A stretch of 64,000 nt of DNA from NCBI GenBank assembly GCA_029204225.1, contig CM055104.1, forward strand, positions 54,354,538 through 54,418,537, in the 5' to 3' direction. The translations under genes and the position numbers were made by a program. A model generated the notes under the pieces. It ran no database searches, had not been told where the DNA came from, and was given only the letters and a program-made list of their open reading frames with translations. Positions 11,576 through 23,306 of the stretch are shown here, one piece after another (the stretch's first letter is position 1; each line of letters opens with the position of its first letter). Source of the DNA: Diphasiastrum complanatum. Taxonomy: Eukaryota; Streptophyta; Lycopodiopsida; Lycopodiales; Lycopodiaceae.

Positions 11576-11643
11576 AAAAAAAAATTAAAACACAATTTCA
11601 TGTCAGAAATCCCGTCGAAAATCGCTGCAATTCTTGTAGTGTA

Positions 11644-12900
11644 TTCCAAGGAGAGCCACAAGAGCAAATATGGAGCTATCAATGCCCACTTTTGTGGACA
11701 AGGAAAGGCAAGTTGGAGAAGGGGGTGCATTTTGTACTTCATATTCTGAGTCTTGTAATGAAGTCTCTTTGAATTCTAAAGTATGGAGTGAAAGGTGTTT
11801 GTCATATCTACTTACTCATGAGTGTGCTAGAAGTAAGCATGACATTTTCATTCATAAGTTGAAAGAATTTGACTTCATTTTCAAAGAGGCATATTGTGAA
11901 CCTTGTATGAGAATAAGTGAATCATCCTTAAAGGACACTTATATCCATACAAGAGTATTTGGCCTCATTAGTTTTAAGTTCAACAAGTATGTAATGCAAA
12001 TTGCTAGTGGTAAGCAATTGTGGACTAGTAAATTTGGTATAAACAATCTTGGTGATTGTTTTGTTGACTTGAAAGATCATATTGAGAAGGAGAACATCCA
12101 GGTTTGGAGACTTGAAAATAAAGTCCTTGAGAGTCTTGAAGAAGATCATGGTTTGGATCCATGTTTTCATCATCAACACCGACAGGGAGTGAGCATGATG
12201 AAGCAAAAAGACATCAAGGAGGAACCCGAGAAGGAGCACTTGTCTTAAGGCAAAAGAGACCTGAATCTACATCAATATGAAGGTTTTGGTAAAGATAAAG
12301 GAGCAGCAAGGAAGTTTATCCATATCTCCCTTTACTCATCTTATTTTGTGTTTGATGTCATGTATTTGACAAAGCCTTTTGATGACGCTAGTATGAACAT
12401 TGTTTTTCAACCTATATCTTATGATGATGAAATAGTGATCATTACTAGTTTGATTGGAGTTCCAAATATGTTTTCAAAGGCCTCATCTTGTGATCCATTC
12501 ACTCTTGAATTTCCAAGGAATGAAGACCTTCATTGGAAGGATGCCAAGTTGGAGTTCATTGTTTCGGTGGATAAAGTTAAGATAGTGATATCTCAAGCAT
12601 TGGTTGAATGTGCTTCATACAAAAGTTGGATCTTATGGAAAGCTGATATTTTCATGTTTATTTTAAGGAGGAGACTCACATTTTGCAGCCCAAGGTGTTC
12701 ATTCAACAATCTACCAAAGACAAAGCTTGGAACTTGAAGACAATCCTTATTGAGCTCTCACTTCATTTGAGAACTTGGAGCTCAAATCATATTCTTTCTA
12801 TGATGAGTGATCATACTCACTCAACAAAGCAAGAACCTGGAAATTATGTTGTTTTTATCCATGTATAAATTATTGATCCAGGATAGTCTCATCAAGCTAA
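11644..12900 (+). mobile_element. LTR-element region between pol and 3' LTR, unrecognised ORFs
   Basis: Two plus-strand frames (11670-12248, 192 codons; 12348-12737, 129 codons) lie just before an LTR. The first contains KHDIFIHKLKEFDFIFKEAY and an acidic, Lys-rich end (KQKDIKEEPEKEHLS). Neither shows gag, protease, RT or integrase motifs. The position just 5' of the LTR fits an accessory frame as seen in some plant LTR elements. The CACTA element ends directly at its left edge. It is a fossil. Confidence 0.45.
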
Positions 12901-12914
12901 ATTGTGATGAGGAG

Positions 12915-13500
12915 TGTTAAAATTTCACAATTCTAGCTTGACCAATTTTGGTCATATTGCTTGTAAATTGTATTATGGTCATGTCGTGGCTTGTCACACG
13001 TGCCAGATAGCATAGGATATTCTTTTTAAGTCTCATTCCTAACCTAGCATAGGAGCAGCACCTTTGGAATGAGTCCAGATAGTGCTTTGATAGGCTAGAG
13101 AGATTCTAGGAGCTAAAAATAGCATGTTTTTCATTGTTTTGGGATCTCGATATCTTGACCCCTAATTAGGGTGGATCAAGTGGATATTTAGGTTAGATGT
13201 TAGGGTTAGGCTATGATAAATGCATAGAAGCCCTAATATGCTCAGATCCGAGCTCTACATGTATAAATATGTGATGGGATTTCCATCCAATTATGAGCAA
13301 AATTAAGATTTTCCTTCTTGACTAGTTTGAGTCTATGATTTGATTGATGAATGCTATTGGCATATGATTTTTTGTGATGATTGAATGACTTTGGAGTTGT
13401 AGGTATAGAATCAATGCATTGATTAGTAATCTAGCTTCTAGATCTTGTTTGGATCTTAAGTAGGTGCTTTCTCCATCATTTCTAGGATCAAATGGGATTA
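12915..13500 (+). repeat. LTR, plus strand
   Basis: It begins TGTTAAAATTTCACAA after GATGAGGAG. The layout resembles family A (TCTAGCTTGA near the start, TGTAAATTGTAT, a leader-like end), but it is too diverged to call the same family. The right edge near 13500 is a guess. A TATA-like TATAAATAT lies at about 13262. Confidence 0.55.
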
Positions 13501-13823
13501 TTTTGCTGCATTTTTATCAGAGTTGTCCCCCCCGTAACTTAGGAAAAGGTTCACATTACCAGGAACCATCAATGGCTCAGTTTGTTGACCCACCATCTTG
13601 TGATTATTATCAGATGATGCAGTTGGGTATCAAAGGTGTTATCTCCTCAAGTGGTGTTTCAACGTCTAACTCTATATTATGGTCCTGTAGTTCTTTTACT
13701 CCTTCTAACGTTCTAGATTCAGATTCAGTAGAGTTGTCAATGTTCAAATTTTCAACAGATAAGAGAAAATCTTCACCTACTTCAAAATGGGATTTTTGGT
13801 CTATCTCTGCTTGTAATCATTGA
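13464..13823 (+). CDS. Unrecognised ORF, Ser-rich
   Basis: An open frame of about 119 codons. The part from 13570 (MAQFVDPPSCDYYQMMQLG) looks more protein-like than the start. No domain is recognised. It lies between an LTR and a minus-strand gypsy/copia patchwork, so it is probably part of an element. The stretch 13850-14030 may hold a minus-strand RT/RNase H remnant (NWTPECELAF-like), too weak to call. Confidence 0.25.
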   Translation: MLSPSFLGSNGIILLHFYQSCPPRNLGKGSHYQEPSMAQFVDPPSCDYYQMMQLGIKGVISSSGVSTSNSILWSCSSFTPSNVLDSDSVELSMFKFSTDKRKSSPTSKWDFWSISACNH

Positions 13824-14033
13824 GAATCATGTATGACTCTTCTTAAAGTGCGCGGACTAAATGCATCAGTTAATGATAATTCTTTTAATAGCCCTTCCCA
13901 AGGATTATCACTTGGGGTACTTATCTTTTCCGAGTCCAATTTAACTATTAAATATAGCTTGTTGAACTATAGAAAATGCTAATTCACACTCAGGTGTCCA
14001 ATTCACTATAACTCCAGCTTTTACTAGAACATC

Positions 14034-14192
14034 ATTCTTGGAATGACTCTTACTTTTCCTGAGTTATGTGGAACATATACTCAAGTAATCCTATAAATGG
14101 TTAAGTATGGTTTTGGATTCCAGAAAGTTATGATTGACGAATCATACGAATCTAAATATTTATGATTGACGGATCATAAATAGATACTTAAC
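14034..14192. repeat. Dispersed repeat fragment, copy 2
   Basis: Same orientation and near-identical to 7677-7845. It abuts the end of the minus-strand copia remnant at about 14190, which suggests that an insertion or rearrangement boundary lies there. Confidence 0.75.
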
Positions 14193-15590
14193 TTCCTCTA
14201 GTAACTTCTATTCCAAGTATGAACTTAAGAAGTCCTAGATCTACCATCTTGAATTCACTACACAAGGAAACTTGAACAATATTTATGCCTTCACCATCAT
14301 TTCCTGTCAATATGATATCATCAACATAAAGTACTAAAATGATGATCTTTCTATCATTACATTTTGGCTCATAAGAGCTAATCACAAAGCCAAGAGAGTA
14401 GAGAAAATCATGCAACCTAGAGTACCAAGCTCTTGGGGCTTGCTTCAAGCCATATAGGCTCTTCCTTAAGTGGCAAACCTTGTCCTCCTCACCATCCTTG
14501 ATGAAGCCCTTGGATTGCAACATGTATATTTCCTCCTCCAAGTAGCCATTCAAGAAAGCATTTGTCACATCCATTTGATAGAGAAACCACTTGAATTAAG
14601 TAGCAATACAAATGATCAATCTAACAACTTTGCTACAGGAGAAAATGTTTCTTCATAATCTATGCCTTTAGTTTGAAGAAATCCCTTAGCAACGAATCTA
14701 GCTTTGTACTTACTTATAGATCCATCTTGATTGTACTTTAATCTATAGATCCACTTACATGCAAGTGGCTTCTTCCCATATGGAAGGTGTACAAGATTCC
14801 AAGTTTGATTATCTATCAAAGCATCAAACTCAACTTGCATTGGATCTCTCCAAACTTGTGATCTACTTGCATATTCATAACATGATGGCTCTTCAAGCAT
14901 TGTGGTTAGAAAAGAGTAAGAGGTAGAAGGAGATGTTTCTTCCCTTTTCTTTTCTTTCTCAAAGTATGTGAGACTTGAAGGCTCAGCCTTGCTCCTTGTG
15001 GATCTTCTTGGCTCCTTTGGCACTTGATTTTGATCTTCCAAAAGATCATTTTCAAGAGGCTCCTCCTCGAGTGTTGCAAGATCTTCATCACCTAAGAGAT
15101 TAGATGCATTTGGAGACAACTTGTAACTTTGAGATTCATCAAACAAGACATCCTTGCTAGCTTTTACTTTCTTTGAAATAGGATCAAATATCCTATATCC
15201 TTTGCTATTTTCACTATAGACTACAAATATTCCTTTGAAGGAAGTTGCATCTTATTTCTTTCTTGTTTCCAAAGGAATGTGGACATAACATATACATCCA
15301 AACACTTTAAAATCTTTTACATTGGGCTTATTGCCAAACAAAGCTTGAAATGGTGAGATCCCACCAATAGCACTACTAGGAAGCCTATTACATAAGTAAT
15401 TAGCACAAGTTATGGCCTCCTCCCAAAAAGTGATGGGTAGAGATGCATCAAGTCTTAAAGGCTTTGCTCATTCACAAAGACTCCTATTTTTCCTCTTGGC
15501 CACCCCATTTTGTTGGGGGGTGTAAGGACAAGTGAGTTCTCAAATCTTGAAAAAAATTGGAGTCCATCACTGTATAAAGCTTACCAGCTC
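14188..15590 (-). mobile_element. Ty1/copia pol remnant (integrase to RT)
   Basis: On the minus strand, from right to left: an integrase end with TPQQNGVAKRKNR near 15510 and an integrase C-terminal region (15150-15450). A Ser/Glu-rich linker follows, then RT (14616-14850, WKWIYRLK-like; 14188-14574, MDVTNAFLNGYLEEEIYM, LYGLKQAPRAWY and YVDDIILTGND). RNase H and both LTRs are absent. It is a fossil with a few breaks. Confidence 0.9.
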
Positions 15591-15960
15591 CCATTTTCTC
15601 CCATGCGACCTAAGGAGCATAACAATTGTCTATTTTCATTCTTCTCTCATAGCGAGCGACTACTATTCATGGCAGATGACTCTTCCAGTGCAGGTGGCTC
15701 TATCACAACTTAAGTTTTTTTCAGAGATTCCAAGAACATGGCTAGGTACTCGAATAAGTGTTTTTGGAGGACAGAATTTTTAGATTCCATTGAGATGCTT
15801 TAGGCAAATCAGGTAATTTAAGTTGAGAACAAAACGCTATTCTATAACAACTCATTATATCAAATTTTTTTTTTTACAATTTTTAAAATTATATAGACTT
15901 TTTTGGACCATTTAATCAATTCATTTTCTGTATAATAAGTAATGATTCTGTGTGACAAAT

Positions 15961-16522
15961 ACAGATCGATATTGAATATCGATCAACAGTATCATTTGCC
16001 AAATATGGATCCAGTAATCATCGTATCATTTCTAAGAATGATACGACAGATCGATACCGAGTATCGATTTGTGGTATTAATCTCATAAATGATACGACAG
16101 AACGATATCGGGTATCAGTTTGCCATATCAATCGAAGAGTGTGATACCACAGATCGATACCTGGTATCAATTTGGAGTATCAACTTGAGAGATGATACCA
16201 CAAATTGATACCAAGTATCGATCTGCGGTATCAATTTGTTAGATTGATACCGCAGATCGATACCCAGCATCAATCTGCCGCAACAAGCTTACAAATGATA
16301 CATGAGATTTGTTCCGGATAAATAACTCTCGTTACATTTTACTTATTGATACGAAAAATTGATACCGGGTATCGATTTGCGGTATCAAATTGAAAAATTG
16401 TACAAGAGCAATATTCCTCATTACAATCTCCAGTATAATTTGTCAGATTGGTATGATCCGTAGTATGAAACTATCAGAATGATACGACAGATCGATACCT
16501 GGTATCGTTTTGCGGTATCAGT
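15961..16522. repeat. Array of about eight palindromic units, GATACC/GGTATC type
   Basis: Units of about 39 bp begin near 15961, 16039, 16091, 16143, 16195, 16246, 16348 and 16479. Each is an imperfect palindrome: arms GATACCGCAGATCGATACC and its complement around one central base. Spacing is about 50 bp in the tight part, with degenerate spacers. The same unit recurs at 18336-18722. The units lie upstream of and inside the methyltransferase-like gene and nowhere else in the window. Confidence 0.9.
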
Positions 16523-16748
16523 CTAACAAATTTGAATGACAAACTATAGAAAAATAAGTGTTTTAAATGTGAACATTTCTACAATTTTTCATAAAATTGC
16601 TCTATATTTAAAGCAAAAAATGGTTATTATTTATATTTTCATGGCATTTACTCTACTCAATTTAGAGGTTTATGATAAATTGTGCAATTTCTCATGTTTA
16701 TGTTTCTTGTAACAACAAACCCACACAAAAGATTAGATTAAAGTCAGG

Positions 16749-19700
16749 GAAGGATTAGTTACTCCAAAAGTGACGCATAAGAAGCGTAGGATTGGGCTTC
16801 TTGGTGCAGATGGGGACTCGCCATCAAAAGTATCTAGCGTCTGTAATACTATACAGCCAAAAAAAGCAAATCAAGCAGAATCTTCTGAAGAGATTAGTTA
16901 TCACTCATATGAGGCATATCAGTGGGTTGTGACTACAAAAGATGACAAATTGTGCTTGATCATGTCCTGAAATATAGGTGTGGTTCCGTTTGGTGAATCC
17001 AAAATGCTGGGTCAAGTACGTGATATTTACTATGATGGGGAGGACGTCTCGAAAATATTGTTCAAGACTGAGAACAAAGGCTCATTCAAAGAGCTATGTT
17101 TTTGTGAAAGCAATTGCAGCGTTGATAATTGCCTCCCTAAGATCTTAAGCTTGGAGATATCTGAGTGTATAGGGAATGATTCAAATCCGATACTTTTTTT
17201 TGCTAAGTACATGACAAGCAGGCTTTTGCCTCAGTAACTGCTGTAGAAGAGTACATCGTTCAACCATTAGGACATGCATACAACAAGATGTCATGTCTGA
17301 AAGAAAAGGGCCCAATGTCTGCCGATGCTGCAGGGTCAAACCAGGGGACTGATGTGCTTGAACTCCCTAGTGTCGGCCTTGGTGTGGGAGAATTGAACCA
17401 GCAGCAAAACCTGATCCACGAGAAGATCAAGCATGAAAGGTTGGTTAGTCCCAAGACCATGGAGCTGCACATCAAGCAACTGGAGATGCCACCTATTGAT
17501 CCAATGACCAATACAAGACCGCTTGAGGTGAGAGAGCCGCATGAGCTCCATGTTCATAATCTAAAATCGAAGATGATAATCTGTTGGAAAACGTGCTTCC
17601 ATTAATTATAATGTTTGATTCCTCACAATGCAGCAAGAAAGCCTTATTTAAAAGTGGGATGATAAATGAGTATTGATATTTCATTATTGGGGGATGCCAC
17701 TCTGTAGAGACAAGGCGACAACTGGTCCGAGAATATCCGGACTCCCCGTATTTCAAGACCGTCGAATGCAAAATCTACGCAAGATTGACAGAGAGAGAGG
17801 TGAAACTCCTGGCATGGGACCATAACAATGACAATGACTACCGCTCAGGCATGTCATTCGTCCAGAGAATAAGGTATTTCCATAATGAATATCTTGAATT
17901 TCCGAAAACTCATAATCGGGTAGCACCTGAACTGGGAATCCAGTGCTGTAGAGAGATTGCTTAGTATTTGATGAGACGAAAGCCTCTGAAGCCCTGAGAA
18001 AGTATGAGTAGTTGTTCCAGCTTGCATTTAGGACGAGAGCAATATGGAATCTCCAAGATAAAATTTTGTACGTTGTGAAAAAATCGTGAGATGAAAGGCC
18101 AAAGACAAGCAAAAACTAAGGATGACCCCTCTATTGCGCTACGCAAAAAAGATCGTACAACAGACGTCTCAATTAAATTGCTTTCTAGTTATATGAAAAT
18201 CACGGAATGGCGTACAATGCAGAGAAATGAGAAAATTGTGATCTCCATTCTGTCACGGGTGAAATCACTGGACTTGTCCCTGGAAGAGATGGCAAATGAA
18301 TTTGAGCAGTAAGTGTAGAGGTATATTTAACTTAGACACAGATATGATACCGAAAGTCGATACCCTGAAACGATTTGGGGTATCAATCTCATCAAATGAT
18401 CCCTCAGATCGATATCCGATTTTTATTTTTCATGTTTGAATGGATGTTGATACCTCAAATCGATCCTCCGTATTAATCTGAGATATCAATCTCGTCAGTG
18501 ATCTCTCAGATAGATATCGAGTTTCTATTTCTTGTGTTTGAGTGTATGTTGATACCTCAGATCGATACCCGGTATCGATACATAGTATCGGTCGGAGGTA
18601 TCAATGTCATCATATGATCATGCCAATAGAAACTTGATTTTCATCTCCTGTGTTTGAATGGATGTTGATACCTCATATCGATACCCGATATCGATCTTAG
18701 ATATCAAATTGATAGTATCGATGTTTTATTGTTTGAGCATTCTTTGTTTCTTACTTCTTGTGTCGAGTTATTGATATTTGAAATTAAATTTTCTCAATTG
18801 CATATTTTTGTTTTAGGCATAAGATGTATATGAGAATGCAATAGCAGATGATGATTCGACTGAACTGCATTTCTTGGAAGCAAGTCCTTGCAGATTATCC
18901 CCACTCTAGTTCCAAGGAGGCCTTGAAGCAATTCTATATTGCTTTTAAAAATTTTGTGAGTTTGATTATTTTGTTTTTATAAATTGAAGATCATGTTCAT
19001 GGATAATTATGTAGATCTAATTTATACCTGCCAGCTAAGATTGACAAGCTAATCAATGTTTTATATCAAAAATCAAGGGCAATTTCATGTTCTCTTGAGT
19101 TTCCAGTTCTTGGCAATTTTTTGGCTCATATAGATTTGGCCCGGTTAGAGAAGGAGAGAACAAATCTAATGGATGCCAATTTTGCAGTTGATCTTCTCCT
19201 CAGATTATTTTTCTCTCAAAGAGATCCTTTGTGCATTTGGCACTGGCCGTATTCACATGCGATGTGAAGGATATTTTGGATATGGTGCCTAAGAAAGAAT
19301 TCACCCGTGCTATTGCTGATATCCCCTACGGATACAAATTGAAAAGTTCGTCAAATGATGAATCTGCATTTACATATTAGCAAATTTTATAGGTTGTCAG
19401 ATCTTTTAAGGAGTTAACTACTGCATCTTTATGGAGAATACTATTTTTTCATTCCACGAATCAAATTGTTGCAGTTGCCAAGGCCTTAAAGGATGAGACT
19501 CATGGATATGAGGCCATCATTTGGTAGAAAATATGTTAAATAGCAAAATTCTACAATTTTTAATTTATTTATTTTATATTATACTCTATGCTGATCTATT
19601 ATTTTAAGTTTACTCTATTTTTTGTTTTCAAGCACAAAATAAATGTTCGGAATGCACTTGGGGAGCGCCTATTAAGCATCTTTGAGATGATGTCGGTAGA

Positions 19701-20208
19701 CTATTTTTCGTTGTTAGTCGCACGACATTGTCGCAAGGGAAATGCCTCCAATGTGCTCTCTTTTTCTGTTGTTACCCGAAAGCTGCGCTTCACAGATGTT
19801 TTTCAGACTGTGGTTAATCCCTACCTTATTGTGTTGCTGTCATATAAAAATGATTGGATTCTAGACCTTTGTGTTGGTACGGGCACCACTATAGTGTGTG
19901 CTCTGAAAAAAGAATGAAACTGTATTGTTGTGGAGAAAGATGACGTACAGTCGGCATTCATTATTTAACAAGTAGTTTCCATTGACGATCTATCGAATGG
20001 TGATGATGAATTGGGCGCATCTTTCAGCCAGGACAGCAAAAAAGTTCAGGTGACATCTCGAGAGCCACAGCCTCCTCTTAAAGACGAGCTTGGAGATTTT
20101 GCTGATCTCTATGATGAAGAGGTTGCTGGTGGTGATGTGGGTGATGATGGTGATGGGGATGGTCAGCTGCTACCAACTCATATTGATGAGGAGATTTTGA
20201 ATGTATAA
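16749..20208 (+). pseudogene. BAH-like/ParB-like/DNA methyltransferase gene, copy 1
   Basis: A decayed multi-exon gene. First block (16749-17237): a basic start (THKKRRIGLLGADGD), then a BAH-like segment (KMLGQVRDIYYDGEDVSK, FKELCFCESNCSVDN). The ParB-like block (17500-17960) reads LEVREPHELHVHNLKSK, then YFIIGGCHSVETRRQL (the G-G-x-H box of ParB/sulfiredoxin-fold domains) and LTEREVKLLAWDHNNDN. A linker follows (18120-18312). An intron (18313-18816) holds palindromes. The methyltransferase block has a DPPY-type motif IV as DIPYG (19318-19332) and, downstream, the SAM-binding motif I as DLCVGTGTT (19864-19890) followed by a G/E-rich strand. This is the beta-class order (IV before I). An acidic tail ends at 20208. 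DxPY suggests an adenine-type target. Several frame interruptions make an active product doubtful. It could also be a domesticated gene with unrecognised introns. Confidence 0.7.
18336..18722. repeat. Second GATACC/GGTATC palindrome array, inside an intron
   Basis: About five more degenerate units occur here (best at about 18551-18605 and 18665-18715), interspersed with a repeated word around TGTTTGAATGGATGTTGATACC. They fall between the exon ending EEMANEFEQ and the exon starting HKMYMRM. The homologous intron of copy 2 (36381-36480) lacks them. Confidence 0.8.
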
Positions 20209-21374
20209 ACATTCTGAATTTATAATTTGAGATGTTTAAAATTTCCATTGTATTTGTCTTGAGTGTATTTGTGGGATGATGGTATTTAAACTTTTAATTA
20301 TATTAAATTTTAAAAAAATTTACTAAAATATTTCTGTTTTTCTATCAACTTGTGTTCTTTTAATAAGTATAATTTTAGTTTGTTTATATTGTAATAATGA
20401 AAATCATTGATTGTAAAAAAAAAAATCTTGAATTGATTGCAAGTGAATTTAAATTATAGATTTATATTTGATAGAGATTTAATTATTTAAAATTTTAAAG
20501 AAATAAATATTAAATATTTTATTGTTTTCCATTATGTATTGTTGTTGAACATATCTTTTATTTGTTTCTATAATGATTGTTTTAAACTTAATCAAACTGA
20601 ATGATAGTTTTTAGATTGAGTAGAATAAGACTGTGAAAAGACAAATATATTTTCTAATTCTATGTTCACTTAAATTAATATGATTTAGATTTTTTATTAT
20701 ATGTAGGGTTATGATTGCTTAGCATTGAAAGTATAAATTTATGTAGATTTTTGTGAGTTTTTAGTTTTTATAATTGTTTAAATTTATATTGAAAATTTTG
20801 ATTTTGTATTATTTACTCACAATTTTATACATAGTTTGAATTAATTATAATTTATATGTGTTTTTATTTGTTGAATAAAAAATAATGTGCATGTTTTTAA
20901 AACAGACTAGAAAGTGTCAAATTTTACCAAGAATTTTTTGGGTAATCTGCAACATTACTTGGTTGATACGCAATGGTGTTTCTATGTTTGTTCTCTGCTA
21001 TCTATAATTTTAAAAGTTTATTTAGTATAATAACATCTTCAGCATCGCCAGAAAAATAAGGGGGTGGATGAAGCCTTGTCCTCGCTAGTATGCTCAAGAT
21101 ATTTTCATGTTTGAATCTGTACACTTGGGCTGTTGTGTATTCACAAATCATAAACTACAAGATAGAATATTCACGTATTAGTTATGGTAAAAAAATTTAC
21201 AAAAGAAAAAAATTAATCACGATTCCAAAATCAAGAATAAACAGAATAAATTACCTTTGAAATATCAACATTATGTTGAATGTTAAATCACTCAAACAAT
21301 AATTTTGTATTATACAAAGTGTACCACCCACAGCTGAATGAGTCATTTTGTTGGGGTGAGTACAAAAGGGTTTT
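20209..21374. other. AT-rich flank, no gene seen
   Basis: A/T-rich sequence with poly-A and poly-T runs follows the methyltransferase-like gene. I see no conserved coding signal. Confidence 0.6.
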
Positions 21375-22267
21375 GACATTCTGCGAGTAAATTTTTTGCG
21401 AGTTTTGCGAGTTTCTTCCATGACATGCTCCAACAAAATGGTAGCACATGGTGTGCTACTCTTTCTATGCCACTACATGATTTTTAAGAACAAGAATGAT
21501 GGTTTGATGCATAATTAAAAATGTGACTATCCATCAAATTCTAAATAGGTCCATCACAAAATACTTTGTTACTCTATAAATACAAGTTCACTTTTATTAA
21601 AAAAAAATTGTCCTTGAAGTTGTAAAAGTGAGCATGCCGGCGTGCTAGCCTGCAAATTTTTTTATTTAAAAAGCATGCAGCTTTTTTGAAGAACTTTTTG
21701 AAAAAATAGATTTCTTTTTGGATTCGGCTAGCATGCCGGTGTACTAGCCAAGTATATTATAAAATAGAAAGGCTATATTGACACAGTTGAGAACCAAATT
21801 TAGAGTAAAATCATTATTTTGGAATATTTATTTAAACCTCCCAACATAGTAAGTCGACGTGCTAAGTAAAACAACTAAAAAAAAAATTACAGACTTTAAA
21901 GATAGCACGTTGACGTGCTCTATGAAATGAGAAATTTTGCAACCAACCAAGATAGCACGTCGGCGTGCTACATAAAATGAGAAATTTTTTTTGCAGCCAA
22001 CCCAAATAGCATGCCGGGGTGCTATCTAGGTTGGTTGCACAAAGGAAAAAAAAAATTCCGGCGTGAAATCTGTATTGGCTAAAAAAAAATTTAATTTGTA
22101 TTTTTTTTTACTTAGTGGGATCTTTAACTATGTAGCAAACTACATTCTTAATAATAAACATTGAAGTAGTAGCATAAAAAGAGAGGCACACCATGTGCTA
22201 TCTTTTTGTTGGATGATGGCAGGAAAGAAACTCATGAAACTCGCAAAAAATTTACTTGCAAAATGTC
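21375..22267. mobile_element. Foldback-type element with long inverted arms and palindrome array
   Basis: Left arm 21375-21475 (GACATTCTGCGAGTAAATTT..., AGCACATGGTGTGCTACT) and right arm 22160-22267 are inverted copies over about 100 bp. The arms begin GACATT and end with its complement AATGTC. Between them six or seven units based on TAGCAC-GCCGGC-GTGCTA occur (21630-22040), separated by A-rich spacers and words such as AAATGAGAAATTTT. No ORF is visible. It is a non-autonomous DNA element. Confidence 0.75.
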
Positions 22268-22499
22268 TACTGCAAACGTTCAGCACACATGATATTAATA
22301 AAAGAAACCACACAATAAATAGAATACATTAGAATGTTGATGAGATGGACAAAATTTACCTCTAGACTGATGATATCGTATTCTCCTGCCTTGGCATTCT
22401 ATATTGGAATGTATTTACAGATTGTCGGTAGGATCGAGTCAATATCCTTATGCGTATTACTAGCCAAATTCATCTTTACACAAAAAAATGTTTGATTAC

Positions 22500-23270
22500 A
22501 TTATCTACAGATCTCGTGAAAGAGATCGGGTTTAAGCTCTAATGCTCACTGCAAAAGAAAATAGATAGTCCACTAGATATAATTTTGAGAAATATTTTCA
22601 AATTGGAATGCCAATGATAAAGCTATTAACAACAAAAAACATATGAATCATCTTACTTGGTATGATATGGCACAAGAAGGTATTTGATGAGTGATGTGCA
22701 TCCACTAAACAAACACTCTACCAAGGTGTCATTTTCTCCTTAATGAATTGAAGGAAAAAATTGCTGAGAAGTAAGACTTCTCAACATGAATTTCTTGCAA
22801 TGTCAAATTGCAAGAGTTGAACCCCAAACTCTATCACAAGATCATTGATAGATGCATGTCTGATTTTTAGATCTAAACAATCAATAGTCCTAAAATTTAT
22901 GCTAAAATCAAGTTGCTTCAATTTGAAACATAATGGAATTTTTATTTTATCAATAGCATCAGATATGTCATTCTCAAATTTCAGATATTCATTTGAATCT
23001 GTATATGTGCAAAAAAAAAAATAGGAAGAGGAGGAGAAGGTGGAAGAGTAACATCCACATGATTGACTAGATTGTCCAAAATGATTGTAGCTGTATTTAC
23101 AACCGAATCCAGTGCCACATTATCTACATTTTCACTCGAAGGAGAAACTTGGATATTCTTCCTCCTGACTTTCTTCGAGACCCTCTTGGGGGCTGGTTGG
23201 GGCATCCTACCTCGGCCCCCAATGAGGACTTCGTCCCTGATGTTTGAGAGGAGACTATAGTAGGCTCGAC
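22500..23270 (-). pseudogene. Unrecognised minus-strand gene fragment
   Basis: The minus-strand frame 22981-23270 reads MPQPAPKRVSKKVRRKNIQV, then a Ser/Val-rich segment. Farther on (22800-22980) another frame reads LCFKLKQLDFSINFRTIDCL, suggesting a longer decayed or spliced gene. I recognise no domain. It is convergent to the methyltransferase-like copy 1 and lies between the foldback element and telomere-like repeats. It could be a partner gene of the same element, but nothing shows this directly. Confidence 0.3.
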
Positions 23271-23306
23271 AACACCTACTCGGAATCTTGGTAGGGAGTT
23301 ATGTCC

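Larger units (their letters stand above)
9735..11641 (+). mobile_element. CACTA (En/Spm-type) DNA transposon, left end uncertain
   Basis: The right end is TTCTTGTAGTG (11631-11641), the complement of the CACTACAAGAA terminus typical of plant CACTA elements. Subterminal GC-rich palindromes built on GTCGGATTCCGAC crowd 11160-11575. A related palindrome sits at 9745-9796 and may mark the left subterminal zone, but I see no CACTAC terminus there. No transposase is recognisable inside, so this copy is non-autonomous or deleted. The interior 9840-11060 may hold captured gene sequence. Confidence 0.65.

Noticed and set aside
11079-11588. Overlapping ORFs on both strands with RGRR and PTSTW repeats
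   Set aside because: They are by-products of the GC-rich palindromes at the CACTA end.
15961-16522. CRISPR-like spaced repeats
   Set aside because: Units are degenerate palindromes with variable, non-unique spacers in a plant nuclear context, with no cas genes.
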